Assembly (NCBI GenBank): GCA_947178105.1
Contig: CAMWXD010000013.1
Coordinates: forward strand, 16,675 to 80,674
Direction of reading: 5' to 3'
DNA length: 64,000 nt
DNA from: an uncultured Eubacterium sp.
GTDB taxonomy: Bacteria; Bacillota; Clostridia; Lachnospirales; Lachnospiraceae
Part shown: positions 48,326-58,972 of the stretch, piece by piece
Layout of the letters: the number at the start of each line of letters is the position of its first letter
How positions within the stretch are numbered: the stretch's first letter is position 1
Notes under the pieces: generated by a model
Told to the model about the DNA's origin: nothing
Databases searched by the model: none
Seen by the model: only the letters and a program-made list of their open reading frames with translations
Position numbers and translations under genes: made by a program

Positions 48326-48892
48326 TCAATCATCCTCCGCAACTGTCTGCTCCTCAACCTGTTCGAACTCTTCCGGCGTTTTTTCAAACGCCGTATACAC
48401 AGATTCTTCCACAAGGTAAATCTGGCTGTTCTCGCTTGTCTTGACATAATATTGATTCAGCATTTCATTTTTCATGCCGAATATAAGGGAAGAAGTGCCG
48501 TTTTTTGTCGTTATGGACACAGTGCGTACCGGCTCGTCGAATCCGTAGCTCTCCCCTTCCTGTGCCTGCACCTTTGTATCGGATGTAATAGCGCCTGCCT
48601 GTTCCAAAAACTGCGCAAACGCTTCCTGGTCCAGCTCCATTTCCGGTAAGTCTTTTGATTTCCACTCTCCGTCTTCTTTTTCAAATGTATACTGTGTGCC
48701 GCTGCAATCATAACTGACCGCGGTCACGCTCTCTGGCTGGAATGCCGTCAGCGTAACGGTTGCCGCCTCCGCCTCCTGTGCCTGCTTCTCTTCCTGCCTG
48801 TCATGATAGGTACGGATTCCAAACACAGCGCCTGCAAGCGCCAAAATCAGCGCAAGCAGCAAACCAAGCTGTAGGATCTGTCTTTTCTGCAT
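48326..48892 (-). CDS. DUF4340-type membrane-anchored protein
   Basis: The product of 188 residues has an N-terminal membrane helix (about 6-26) and an external domain: ESVTAVSYDCSGTQYTFEKE, then YGFDEPVRTVSI. This fits DUF4340, whose members are encoded next to Gld-type ABC transporters, as here. The function is unknown. It ends in an acidic tail (EEQTVAEDD). It follows the fused Gld gene by 62 bases. Confidence 0.8.
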   Translation of the reverse strand: MQKRQILQLGLLLALILALAGAVFGIRTYHDRQEEKQAQEAEAATVTLTAFQPESVTAVSYDCSGTQYTFEKEDGEWKSKDLPEMELDQEAFAQFLEQAGAITSDTKVQAQEGESYGFDEPVRTVSITTKNGTSSLIFGMKNEMLNQYYVKTSENSQIYLVEESVYTAFEKTPEEFEQVEEQTVAEDD

Positions 48893-48954
48893 AGAATTTC
48901 CTTTCTTCTTATTTTTCCCTGATTTTTTTCCTGATCGCCTTTCTTCTCTGATCT

Positions 48955-51069
48955 TTACGCTTTTCTTCTCCTCAGCCAAATCCATATTCCTGCTGCGATG
49001 CACAAAAGCGGTACTGCGATTACGCTGCTAAAGCCCGCCAGGATTACCGTACCCCTGGAGACGGCAATTGTTTCCATCGTATACGGCTTTACCGGAATGA
49101 CGACAAGGCTGGAAGCCTGCGTATCGTTCACAAGGCTTGCAAGCGATGCTGCAAACAATGCCGAATTATTGCCGGATACTGTCTGGTCGGCGTCCTCGCT
49201 GAACATAGACGCTGACGTATACACAAAAAGCTGCGCCTGCGCGGCAGTATCTATCACAGATACCCCAATGGTAAACGGCCCTTCGAGATCTCCCTTTTCT
49301 TTTTCAAAGCTCATCATATTTTGCACGTCCGTCTTTAAAAATGCCTGTTCTGAGGTCGACAAAAGCTGTGTATAAGCTACTGTGTCCTCCTCCTGCTCCT
49401 CTGGAAATGTCAATCCCTGGGCATATGGGGCAAACACATATTCATCAGATACCTCCGCCGTTACAGTATCATAGGAAATGTCCGGAAGCAGATACAGTGG
49501 ATTCTGGTAATAGTTCCCAGCATCTGCCTCAAGTACCATGCCTTCGTACAAATTCAGCCCATACGCTTTTAAAATGCTGCAAAACTGCTCCATCGGCTCT
49601 GATGTATACTGTGTACAGATCAATGCCTTCCCTCCGCCTTCCAGATAATCCAAAACCTTTTGGGCGTCGTCCTTGGAAAAATCAGACTGCGGGCCCATAA
49701 TCAGGAGCGCCTCACAATCGTCTGGCACTGCGTCTGTTTCCAGCAGGTTCAAAGACTGAAGCTGTAAATTCATCTTTTCAACAGCCTCCTGAAAGCGTCC
49801 GCTTACCTGGATTTCCCCGTGCCCGGTAATTTCATAAACCGTCTGCATCGTTTCGTTTGTCACATACTGGAGCGCGCTTGTGAGCTGCCCTTCCGCATCA
49901 TAACCGGTCGTCTGTGACTGGTACGTCTGGTAATCGAACGACGTTTCGTATACGGCACTGTAATCAATGACCTTGGAACGTTCCCCGCACACTGCAATGA
50001 TGCTGTTGGCTGAAACCTGCTCCTGCGTATACTTTTGATAAAAATTTGGCGATACAGCCGGGTCTACATACGTCACCTTTACGTTGGAAGACAGCTCTTC
50101 GTATTTTTGCAGTGTGGCATCCAACTGTTTGTCGCCGGAGGCTTCATTTGCAAGTACATAAAACTCAACCGGGCTGGTAAGTGCCGACAGGATCTGCTTT
50201 GTATCCTCTGTGACCGAATAAAGCTTCGATGATGTACAGTCAATCGTTGTCACTGTCTGCGGAAGCATGACTGCCGCCAGGTTTAAAAGTACTGCGCAGG
50301 CGGCAGCCGCAGCCGTAAACCCTGCATGGAAAATACCAAGCCCCGGCCTTTTTACGCTGGCAGACCAGCGGCGTTTCTGGATCGACTGCGATGTTAAAAA
50401 CAGGAATAATGCCGTCACGCTGAAATAATACACAACGGCTGTCAAATCCAGCCTCCCATCCGACATCCGCTGAAATCCTGCGGTCAGGTCATACCCGCTT
50501 AAAATCTGCGTCAGCAGGTTTCCTTCGGACGACAAAAGCTGTGTAATGCCATCCATCATATATCCCAAAAATAAAAAGAAAAACGTCAGCACCGCCGCAA
50601 TGACCTGGCTCTCCGTCAGGGAGGATACAAACGTCCCTATTGCAATACACGTAAGCCCATATAACCAAAAACCAAGCACCGCCACATAGCTTTCCGCCAT
50701 AGGCACTTCCCCAAAACATGCAAGCAGCAGCGGGGACAGGCTGATCACAAGCACCGCCGCAGTAAAGATTGCCGCTAGCGCCAGATATTTTCCGAGCACG
50801 ATCCTGCCGATGCTGACAGGCGCTGTCAAAATCAACTGGTCTGTCCTGGCATGGCGCTCTTCAGCGAGCACCCGCATCGTAAGGACAGGCACCGTCACCA
50901 AAAACAAAAACGCGATTGCATTCAGTGAATATGCGATATACGGATACCCATAGGACAAGTTATACAAATAGAAATACAAAAAATAAAATGCCAATGTAAC
51001 CGCAAAAAACAGCCATCCAATGACACACTGGAAACATGCCTTAAATTCTCTTTTAAAAACCGCCCTCAT
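48955..51069 (-). CDS. Fused ABC-2 permease and GldG-like protein
   Basis: The 704-residue product joins two domains. Residues about 1-245 have six membrane helices and match an ABC-2 permease (GldF-like: FKREFKACFQCVIGWLFFAV, LAEERHARTDQLILTAP). From about 265 a further helix is followed by a large external domain that resembles the GldG/PF09822 group (VEFYVLANEASGDKQLDAT, VTYVDPA), closing with a C-terminal helix. In many bacteria these parts are separate genes. It overlaps the ATPase gene by four bases (ATGA). The exported substrate is not known. Confidence 0.82.
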   Translation of the reverse strand: MRAVFKREFKACFQCVIGWLFFAVTLAFYFLYFYLYNLSYGYPYIAYSLNAIAFLFLVTVPVLTMRVLAEERHARTDQLILTAPVSIGRIVLGKYLALAAIFTAAVLVISLSPLLLACFGEVPMAESYVAVLGFWLYGLTCIAIGTFVSSLTESQVIAAVLTFFFLFLGYMMDGITQLLSSEGNLLTQILSGYDLTAGFQRMSDGRLDLTAVVYYFSVTALFLFLTSQSIQKRRWSASVKRPGLGIFHAGFTAAAAACAVLLNLAAVMLPQTVTTIDCTSSKLYSVTEDTKQILSALTSPVEFYVLANEASGDKQLDATLQKYEELSSNVKVTYVDPAVSPNFYQKYTQEQVSANSIIAVCGERSKVIDYSAVYETSFDYQTYQSQTTGYDAEGQLTSALQYVTNETMQTVYEITGHGEIQVSGRFQEAVEKMNLQLQSLNLLETDAVPDDCEALLIMGPQSDFSKDDAQKVLDYLEGGGKALICTQYTSEPMEQFCSILKAYGLNLYEGMVLEADAGNYYQNPLYLLPDISYDTVTAEVSDEYVFAPYAQGLTFPEEQEEDTVAYTQLLSTSEQAFLKTDVQNMMSFEKEKGDLEGPFTIGVSVIDTAAQAQLFVYTSASMFSEDADQTVSGNNSALFAASLASLVNDTQASSLVVIPVKPYTMETIAVSRGTVILAGFSSVIAVPLLCIAAGIWIWLRRRKA

Positions 51070-52208
51070 AGATCCCCTCCTGTATGATTTTCCTGTAACA
51101 GCACATCCTCCTTAGCTGTTTCCTGCCCTTTTTCCTCCTTCGTCTCTTGCGCTATTGTCTTTTCTGCTTTTGTCCTTTCTGATTCTGTCTCCTGCGCTTT
51201 TATCGTTTCTGATTCTGCTTCTGTCTCCTGTGCTTTTATCGTTTCTGATTCTGCTTCTGTCTCTTGTGTATCCTTGTCTGCTGCGGTCAGCTCTAAGAAT
51301 ACCTGCTCTAACGACTTGCTGCCTGCCTGCATTTCCAGGATTGGAATACGCTCGTCTGCAAATGCAAAGAACAGTGTTTCCCGAAGGTCTGCGCCTTTTT
51401 CCGCCTGCAGGGACGCACGCACACAGCCTGCTTCCCCCTCTGTTGCAACAGACAGGGAGCCGATGCCTTCGATCTGCTGCAATACGTGCGTCACCGTTTC
51501 CTGTTCCCCTTTTAGCAGCAGGCTGACTTCCTGCTCCTTTGACATCCTGCGAAGCAGGTTTTCAGTCGTATCGCTGGCTGCCAGCCGTCCTTTTGACAGG
51601 ATAAAGATATGCTCACATACTTCCTTTACCTCTGTCAGGATATGGGAGCTTAGAATGACCGTATGGCGCCTGCCCAGGCTCTTGATCAGCTCACGGATGT
51701 CGATGATCTGCTGCGGGTCTAAGCCAACCGTCGGCTCATCTAAAATAATCACCGGCGGATAGCCTAAAACCGCCTGCGCCAACCCTACCCTTTGGCGGTA
51801 GCCTTTGGACAGATTGCGTATCAGACGGTTTTTCATATCAGTAATCTTTGTAAGCTCCATTACTTCCGCGATATACTGACGCTTTTTCTCTTTTGGCAGC
51901 TTTTTCAGCTCTGCGGCAAAGGTTAAATATTCTGCTACAGTCATTTCCATGTAAAGCGGCGGCAGCTCCGGCAGGTATCCGACGCACTTTCTGGCTTCCT
52001 CTGGCTGTTTTAAAATATCAAACCCATGAATCTCTACCGTACCTTCCTCTGCTCCTATGTATCCGGTAATCACATTCATCGTCGTCGACTTTCCGGCGCC
52101 GTTTGGCCCTAGAAACCCATAGATCTTTCCTGGCTCCATATGCAGCGTCAGGTCGCTGACGGCGACGTGATCCCCGTATTTTTTTGTCAAATGGCTGATC
52201 TGTATCAC
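51066..52208 (-). CDS. ABC transporter ATP-binding protein with repeat-rich tail
   Basis: The 380-residue product has Walker A (GPNGAGKSTTMNV), the signature LSKGYRQRVGLAQAVL and Walker B (VIILDEPTVGLDP), of the GldA/CcmA-like exporter type. From about residue 310 it has a Glu/Thr-rich tail with repeated AQETEAESETIK units. The start is GTG (52208), with GGGAGGAAAATT upstream. It heads an operon with the fused permease/GldG gene and the DUF4340 gene. Confidence 0.92.
   Translation of the reverse strand: MIQISHLTKKYGDHVAVSDLTLHMEPGKIYGFLGPNGAGKSTTMNVITGYIGAEEGTVEIHGFDILKQPEEARKCVGYLPELPPLYMEMTVAEYLTFAAELKKLPKEKKRQYIAEVMELTKITDMKNRLIRNLSKGYRQRVGLAQAVLGYPPVIILDEPTVGLDPQQIIDIRELIKSLGRRHTVILSSHILTEVKEVCEHIFILSKGRLAASDTTENLLRRMSKEQEVSLLLKGEQETVTHVLQQIEGIGSLSVATEGEAGCVRASLQAEKGADLRETLFFAFADERIPILEMQAGSKSLEQVFLELTAADKDTQETEAESETIKAQETEAESETIKAQETESERTKAEKTIAQETKEEKGQETAKEDVLLQENHTGGDL
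51178..51270 (-). repeat. Coding tandem repeat of about 36 bases
   Basis: Units of 30, 36 and part of a third 36 bases encode the AQETEAESETIK tail of the ATP-binding protein. It probably arose by slippage. Confidence 0.8.
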
Positions 52209-52349
52209 AATTTTCCTCCCATTTTACCGAAATGCATGTAAAGCACTTCCCTGATAACAAAGTATGTATTCGTTTCTATCTATCATAAGGAAAAAATGTG
52301 TACGATCCGCGTTTTGTCTGTGTATTTTCTGTGACGTATGGCAAAAAAC

Positions 52350-52388
52350 ACAAAACCGCTGGCATAATAGTTATACCAACGGTTTTTG
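52350..52388. terminator. Terminator-like hairpin after the HAD gene
   Basis: AAAACCG and CGGTTTT arms with inner TGG/CCA pair around a loop. It lies downstream of the HAD gene on the minus strand. Confidence 0.55.
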
Positions 52389-52451
52389 ATGCAACGATGT
52401 TCTTGTGGGAGTCTATCTAAAACTGCCTGTCGGCAATAAGATAGAACTGTT

Positions 52452-53063
52452 TTAGTCGCTGTCCACACCAAATGCTTTCAGCTCCGCCTGCACTTGTGCA
52501 AAATCATGAAACTGGATGGTACTCCATCCAAGTTCTTTTGGATACACAAGGTTTGCTGCATTATCATCTATAAAGACACATTCCTTTGGATCTAATCCAA
52601 ACCGATCCATCAGGTCATGGTAGATCTCTTTTTCCGGCTTAATATGGCATGTTTCAAAAGAAAACACCGTGCCGTCCACAAGCGGCAGGAAGTTTAGCCC
52701 TTCCTCCCTGGTCAATGTATATGTCCTCCTGGAATAATTGGATAAAATATATACCCGGTAGCCTTTTTCTTTCAAAGACGTAATCCATTGCCTGGTATAT
52801 GGATACTGGCGGATCATCCCGGACATATTGTCCCAAAATAGCTGGATCTGCTGCGCATACTGCGGTGCATTCGCCTTTAAGTCTGCTAACAGCTCTTCAT
52901 CCGGCTTTGCGCTGCGGTCGTATTCGTTCCATGTCTGTGTACGTACAGTCGCGTCTGCCACAGCCTCAAAGTCCCCGCCGGTAATGCCAAGCTTTTCCAA
53001 GACCTCCGCCCAGCAAAAATCAACCAATACCATCCCTACATCTAAAATTATATTTTTTATCAT
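52452..53063 (-). CDS. HAD-IA hydrolase (YihX-like)
   Basis: The 203-residue product has motif I LDVGMVLVDF (nucleophile Asp8; the second Asp is Gly, as in YihX-like phosphatases), motif II in YILSNYS and motif IV VFIDDNAANL. Likely substrate: a small phosphorylated sugar. The ATG has GGATAGGACAAAT upstream. It lies after purA on the same strand. Confidence 0.88.
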   Translation of the reverse strand: MIKNIILDVGMVLVDFCWAEVLEKLGITGGDFEAVADATVRTQTWNEYDRSAKPDEELLADLKANAPQYAQQIQLFWDNMSGMIRQYPYTRQWITSLKEKGYRVYILSNYSRRTYTLTREEGLNFLPLVDGTVFSFETCHIKPEKEIYHDLMDRFGLDPKECVFIDDNAANLVYPKELGWSTIQFHDFAQVQAELKAFGVDSD

Positions 53064-53116
53064 ATTTGTCCTATCCTTTTTGTCCCTGATCGGAAATTTA
53101 CCTGTCTGCCTGAGTT

Positions 53117-54400
53117 TCAGCCTTTGCTGCGATGGATAATATCTGTCCGGGACGGCCCGTTGGAGATCAGTGTAATCGGATACCCGATGCGGGCTTCAAT
53201 AAACTCAATGTATTTGCGGCAGTTTTCCGGCAGTTTTTCATAATCGGTAATGCCTGTAATATCGCATTTCCATCCCGGCAGCGTCTCGTACACTGGTTTT
53301 GCCTTTTTCAGCCTTGCCGTTGTCGGAAATTTGTCCGTTACTTCCCCGTCGATCTCATAGCCGACGCATACCGGGATCTCGTCCAGATATCCCAGTACAT
53401 CCAGCACGGTAAAGGCAACGTCTGTCGTACCCTGTAAGCGGCAGCCGTATTTGCTCGCCACACAGTCAAACCAGCCTACCCTGCGCGGGCGTCCGGTCGT
53501 AGCGCCGTATTCCCCTCCGTCGCCGCCGCGGTTGCGAAGCTCTGTCGCTTCCTCGCCGAACAGCTCGCTGACAAATTCTCCGGCTCCTACCTGGCTGGAA
53601 TATGCCTTGCAGACAGTAATGACCTGGCGGATCTCATAAGGCGGCACGCCTGCGCCGACTGCGCCGTAGCCTGCCAGCGTAGGCGACGACGTAACCATCG
53701 GGTATATGCCATGGTCTGGATCCCTTAACGTACCAAGCTGGCCTTCCAGCAGTACCGTCTTGCCGTTTTCCAATGCCTCATGCAGATAAGCTGCCACATC
53801 GGTAACATACGGCTCTATCATTTCTCTATATTCATGCAACTGTGCCATCAGCTCTTCTGGCTTTAGCAGAGGCTTATGGTACAAGTGCTCCAGCAGCACA
53901 TTTTTCGTCTCGCAAATTCGCGCCGTCTTTTCCAGCAGCAGCTCCTCGTCGAACAGGTCGCTGACCTGGAAACCTGTCTTTGCATATTTATCCGAGAAAA
54001 ACGGAGCAATCCCTGATTTGGTCGAACCAAACGATTTGCTGCCCAGGCGTTCTTCTTCATACTGATCGAACAGCACATGGTAAGGCATGACAATCTGCGC
54101 CCTGTCAGACACAAGGATATTCGGCTTCGGCACCCCCTGTTCCGTAATCGAGCGGATCTCCTGAAACAGCCTGCGGATATCCAGCGCGACGCCGTTGCCG
54201 ATCACACTTGTCGTATGGCTGTAAAACACACCGGACGGAAGCGTATGCAGGGAAAATTTTCCATAGTGGTTTTTGATCGTATGCCCTGCATTGGCTCCTC
54301 CCTGAAAACGGACGATAATGTCAGCATGTTCCGCCAGCATATCCGTAATCTTGCCTTTCCCTTCATCTCCCCAATTTGCGCCTACTACTGCTTTAACCAT
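53117..54400 (-). CDS. purA: Adenylosuccinate synthetase
   Basis: The 427-residue product has the PurA motifs NWGDEGKGKITDML, GGANAGHT, GVALDIRRLF and QVGAGEFVSEL, VGWFD. It makes adenylosuccinate from IMP, GTP and aspartate, a step to AMP. AGGAGGTAGTATTT precedes the ATG. It lies between the HAD gene and DegV. Confidence 0.97.
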   Translation of the reverse strand: MVKAVVGANWGDEGKGKITDMLAEHADIIVRFQGGANAGHTIKNHYGKFSLHTLPSGVFYSHTTSVIGNGVALDIRRLFQEIRSITEQGVPKPNILVSDRAQIVMPYHVLFDQYEEERLGSKSFGSTKSGIAPFFSDKYAKTGFQVSDLFDEELLLEKTARICETKNVLLEHLYHKPLLKPEELMAQLHEYREMIEPYVTDVAAYLHEALENGKTVLLEGQLGTLRDPDHGIYPMVTSSPTLAGYGAVGAGVPPYEIRQVITVCKAYSSQVGAGEFVSELFGEEATELRNRGGDGGEYGATTGRPRRVGWFDCVASKYGCRLQGTTDVAFTVLDVLGYLDEIPVCVGYEIDGEVTDKFPTTARLKKAKPVYETLPGWKCDITGITDYEKLPENCRKYIEFIEARIGYPITLISNGPSRTDIIHRSKG

Positions 54401-54460
54401 AAATACTACCTCCTGTGCATCCGTATTTTACCGAATCCAAATATGCGGCATATTCCGCTA

Positions 54461-54489
54461 AAAAGGCAGGTTGTAAAAACCTGCCTGCC
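54461..54489. terminator. Terminator after degV
   Basis: GGCAGGTT (54465-54472) pairs with AACCTGCC (54478-54485), followed on the minus strand by TTTT. Confidence 0.75.
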
Positions 54490-54570
54490 AGACTGTAGAT
54501 CCGATTTGTCTGCTATTATTTTCCGTCTTTACTTTCTGATTATACACGACTCTGCGCAAGAAGTAAAGCT

Positions 54571-55437
54571 CTATTCTGCAAACTTATGCGAACATCCAAT
54601 CGCAAGCGCCCCTGGGCCGATATGGCAGGATACGCTTAACGACAGAGGATTGACAACACACTGCTGTCCCGGGAACGCTTCTTTTACTTCCTGTTCAAAT
54701 AAAAGCGCCGCTTCCCTGTCTTTTGTATAGGCGATATCGATATACATATTTTTGCCGCTTGCATCCCCGAAACGGTTTTTACAGTCATTTTGCATCGCTT
54801 CGAGCATAATGCCCTTTGCCTGCTTGACCGTCCGTGCCTTTGCAAATGCGTCCAGCTTTTCACCCTGGATCTGCAATACCGGCTTGATCCGCAGCAGTGT
54901 GCCGAGCGCTGCGGCTGTCGGTGTAATACGCCCGCCTTTTTTCAGATATTTTAATGTATCTACCATAATATAAATACTGGATTCAAATTTTTCACGTTCC
55001 AAAAGCTCCCGGATCTCAAATGCACTTTTTCCTTTTTCCGCAAGCTTAATCGCATCCATAACAGAGCGCCGCTGCGTAATGGAGATCCTTTGGTTATTGA
55101 CGACCTGTACGCGCCCGTCGTAAGGCTGCGCAAGCATATATGCCGTCTCACAGGAGCTGCTCAGCCCCGATGACATTGGAATATGGACAATCTCGTCATA
55201 TTCTTCCAGCAGGCGGTCCCACAGCCCTGTTACATCGCCTACCGCCGGCATGGAGGTCGAGATCTCCCCGCCTTCCGCCAGTTTTTCGTAAAACTGCTCC
55301 TGCGTCAAATTGACATCTTCAAAAAAAGTAGTTCCCTGAATATAAAAAGGCATTGCGATCACTGTAATTCCAAGTTCTTTTGCTTCTGCCTGTGTAATGC
55401 CGCTGTTTGAATCGGTTACAACTGCTGTTTTGCCCAT
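54571..55437 (-). CDS. DegV-family fatty acid-binding protein
   Basis: The product of 288 residues starts MGKTAVVTDSNSGITQAEAK and shows the DegV features STSMPAVGDV, IPMSSGLSSSCETA and LKYLKKGGRIT. DegV/FakB proteins bind fatty acids and, in FakB, present them to FakA kinase. No fakA is nearby. The ATG at 55437 has GGAGGTTATAAAA upstream; the longer frame to 55476 is rejected. Confidence 0.92.
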   Translation of the reverse strand: MGKTAVVTDSNSGITQAEAKELGITVIAMPFYIQGTTFFEDVNLTQEQFYEKLAEGGEISTSMPAVGDVTGLWDRLLEEYDEIVHIPMSSGLSSSCETAYMLAQPYDGRVQVVNNQRISITQRRSVMDAIKLAEKGKSAFEIRELLEREKFESSIYIMVDTLKYLKKGGRITPTAAALGTLLRIKPVLQIQGEKLDAFAKARTVKQAKGIMLEAMQNDCKNRFGDASGKNMYIDIAYTKDREAALLFEQEVKEAFPGQQCVVNPLSLSVSCHIGPGALAIGCSHKFAE

Positions 55438-55504
55438 TTTTATAACCTCCGTATAAATAGTTTCCCCGCAATGCATTGTATCACACCTGGAAAATACTTA
55501 CAAG

Positions 55505-55544
55505 CAAAAGCCGCTTAAAATCCAAAGATTTTAAACGGCTGTTA
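55505..55544 (-). terminator. Terminator of groESL
   Basis: AGCCG-TTAAAATC (55509-55522) pairs with GATTTTAA-CGGCT (55527-55540), with one mismatch, and TTTTG follows on the minus strand. Confidence 0.75.
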
Positions 55545-55585
55545 TAACTGCCCGGCTATGCCGAAACGGTTACCTGCTTTTTTTG

Positions 55586-57214
<1,629 letters not shown>

Positions 57215-57273
57215 TCATCCTCTTTTCTTTCTTCTATATTAATTATTATTTTTATCCGTTTGGCTGCTTTTTG

Positions 57274-57558
57274 TTACTCTACGACCGCAAGAATATCATT
57301 CTGGCGTACGATAATATATTCTGTGCCGTCAATCTTTACTTCTGTACCTGCATATTTGGAATAAATGACCTTCTGTCCTTCCTTTACCTGCATCGTGATC
57401 TCTTTGCCGTCTACTACCCCGCCCGGGCCTACTGCGATGACTTCAGCTTCCTGCGGCTTTTCCTGGGATGCGCTTGTCAAAATAATCCCCGATGCAGTCG
57501 TTTCCTCTGCTTCGCACTGCTTTAATACAACTCTGTCTGATAATGGTACTAATTTCAT
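57274..57558 (-). CDS. groES: Co-chaperonin GroES
   Basis: The 94-residue product has the GroES pattern: LVPLSDRVVLKQCEAEETTA, the mobile loop TASGIIL and YAGTEVKIDGTEYIIVRQND. It caps the GroEL ring. A CIRCE element lies upstream. Confidence 0.98.
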   Translation of the reverse strand: MKLVPLSDRVVLKQCEAEETTASGIILTSASQEKPQEAEVIAVGPGGVVDGKEITMQVKEGQKVIYSKYAGTEVKIDGTEYIIVRQNDILAVVE

Positions 57559-57674
57559 GAATATTTCCTCCTTTTATAACTTCTTTTTTTCTGATCCTGT
57601 GACCTTGGTTTTAATCTTTACAGGCACTGCAACCGGATTCAGCCCTTTGCAGCCCTTGTATCTGTTTTATATTA

Positions 57675-57701
57675 TTAGCACTCGCTTGTTTTGAGTGCTA
57701 A
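57675..57701. promoter_or_regulatory. CIRCE operator (HrcA site) of groESL
   Basis: TTAGCACTC, nine bases, GAGTGCTAA is a perfect CIRCE inverted repeat in the leader of groES. HrcA represses groESL from this site and releases it on heat shock. No hrcA is in the window. Confidence 0.95.
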
Positions 57702-57713
57702 CTGATAGTACTT

Positions 57714-57742
57714 ATAATATGTTTTTATTAGTTGTTTCGCAA
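57714..57742 (-). promoter_or_regulatory. Promoter of groESL
   Basis: TTGCGA (57737-57742), 17 bases and TATTAT (57714-57719) on the minus strand, directly upstream of CIRCE. Confidence 0.7.
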
Positions 57743-57839
57743 GTATAGCAATATCCAGTTTTTACTGATTATAATTATATTTTCTCTTTTTTTCTCATTT
57801 TTACTCTCATTTTCTCAGGTTTTCATTTTATTTCTAAAA

Positions 57840-57885
57840 AAAGTATGAATTCTATAAAAGCAAGTTTTATAAAATCCATACTCTT
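57840..57885. terminator. Terminator-like hairpin after the 100-residue gene
   Basis: AGTATG...TATAAAA and TTTTATA...CATACT arms pair with two mismatches around GCAAG. Confidence 0.55.
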
Positions 57886-57900
57886 TTGTCGGGCTGTTTT

Positions 57901-58203
57901 TTAAGAAATCACGCCGCGCCAATCACCTGCCAGCGGATTCTTTCCGCGGATCGCAAACATGCGGCATGCTTTCTTGTAATCACGTTTGCGTACATAAAAG
58001 TCATATCGAACCGGGTAATGGTACGTAGCCCCTGGCCTGCGCGGAATATCCTGCTTATGGACTTCGTATTCAATCCCTGCTTCCTCTAACATCCGGCATC
58101 TTTTCTCATAGTGTTCCTTACGCATAGAATACATAAGTTGCTGCCAATGATCATCCTGTTCCCGTTTCATCAGAAGAATTTCGTTTATTAACTTACTATA
58201 CAT
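57901..58203 (-). CDS. Small basic protein of unknown function
   Basis: The 100-residue product (MYSKLINEILLMKREQDDHW) is rich in Arg, Lys and Tyr and has no membrane segment. The C-terminal part (HYPVRYDFYVRKRDYKKACR) is predicted beta-helix. No family is recognised. It lies between groES and the XRE gene, on the minus strand. AAGGTGATGTT precedes the ATG. Confidence 0.6.
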   Translation of the reverse strand: MYSKLINEILLMKREQDDHWQQLMYSMRKEHYEKRCRMLEEAGIEYEVHKQDIPRRPGATYHYPVRYDFYVRKRDYKKACRMFAIRGKNPLAGDWRGVIS

Positions 58204-58435
58204 AACATCACCTTTCCTTCCTTTGAAAGTATACCCGCAAAACAGGCTTTTTACCCATTTCCTTATCTTTTCATGTATAGTCCATTACATATTTAGGATA
58301 CTACTGTTTTCATTTTATATCTTATAACATTCATGTATTATTGTCAATAGAATAACAATACTATTAGTGCGAGTAGCGAAAGATTATTTTGAATTATAAT
58401 AAATATGGATAAATTCACGGACGGAGGAAGCTTTT

Positions 58436-58840
58436 ATGCCGCTTGATTTTAAAATGATTGGTTCAAATATACAAAACCGAAGAAAAGAACTGCATATCAC
58501 ACAGCAAAAGATGGCAAGCGACCTGTTTATTTCTGAAAGCCTTGTCAGCCAGTTGGAACGCGGCGTAAAGGCAGTCAGCCTGGAAACGTTTCATTCCATT
58601 GCAAACTATCTAAAGACAGGTATGGACATCCTTACTGCAAATCCAAACGACCAGAAAGCACAGCAGAATAAACTAATCAATGACATCTGCCTGCTTTTGG
58701 ATAACATGGACAACCCGCACCTTTATATCCTTTTTAAGCTGCTGAAAACATATATGGAACAGACGCAGCAGGTCTACCAGTTTCCAAAGGGAGCTATGAA
58801 AATAGCGGAAAACCGGGAAGATAATGAAAAGTTGCCCTGA
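58436..58840 (+). CDS. XRE-family transcriptional regulator
   Basis: The 134-residue product has an N-terminal helix-turn-helix (IGSNIQNRRKELHITQQKMASDLFISESLVSQLERG region, about 6-60) and a helical C-terminus. GGAGGAAGCTTTT precedes the ATG. The target is unknown; it stands alone, convergent with alaS. Confidence 0.88.
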   Translation: MPLDFKMIGSNIQNRRKELHITQQKMASDLFISESLVSQLERGVKAVSLETFHSIANYLKTGMDILTANPNDQKAQQNKLINDICLLLDNMDNPHLYILFKLLKTYMEQTQQVYQFPKGAMKIAENREDNEKLP

Positions 58841-58912
58841 CATGCAAAAACTGCAAAACGAAGCTGTCAGGAATGCAGAAAGAGCTGCCCTAACAAAAGA
58901 AGAAAACTGCAT

Positions 58913-58957
58913 AAAAAGCCTGCGGAAAATGGGATTTCCCATTTTCCGCAGGCTTTT
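58913..58957. terminator. Bidirectional terminator between the XRE gene and alaS
   Basis: A 21-base stem (AAAAAGCCTGCGGAAAATGG arm) with T runs on both sides serves both convergent genes. Confidence 0.9.
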
Positions 58958-58972
58958 TTATTGGGCAACTGC

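Noticed and set aside
54401..54460. Purine riboswitch upstream of purA
   Set aside because: Only about 60 bases precede the degV terminator and no riboswitch core is recognisable.
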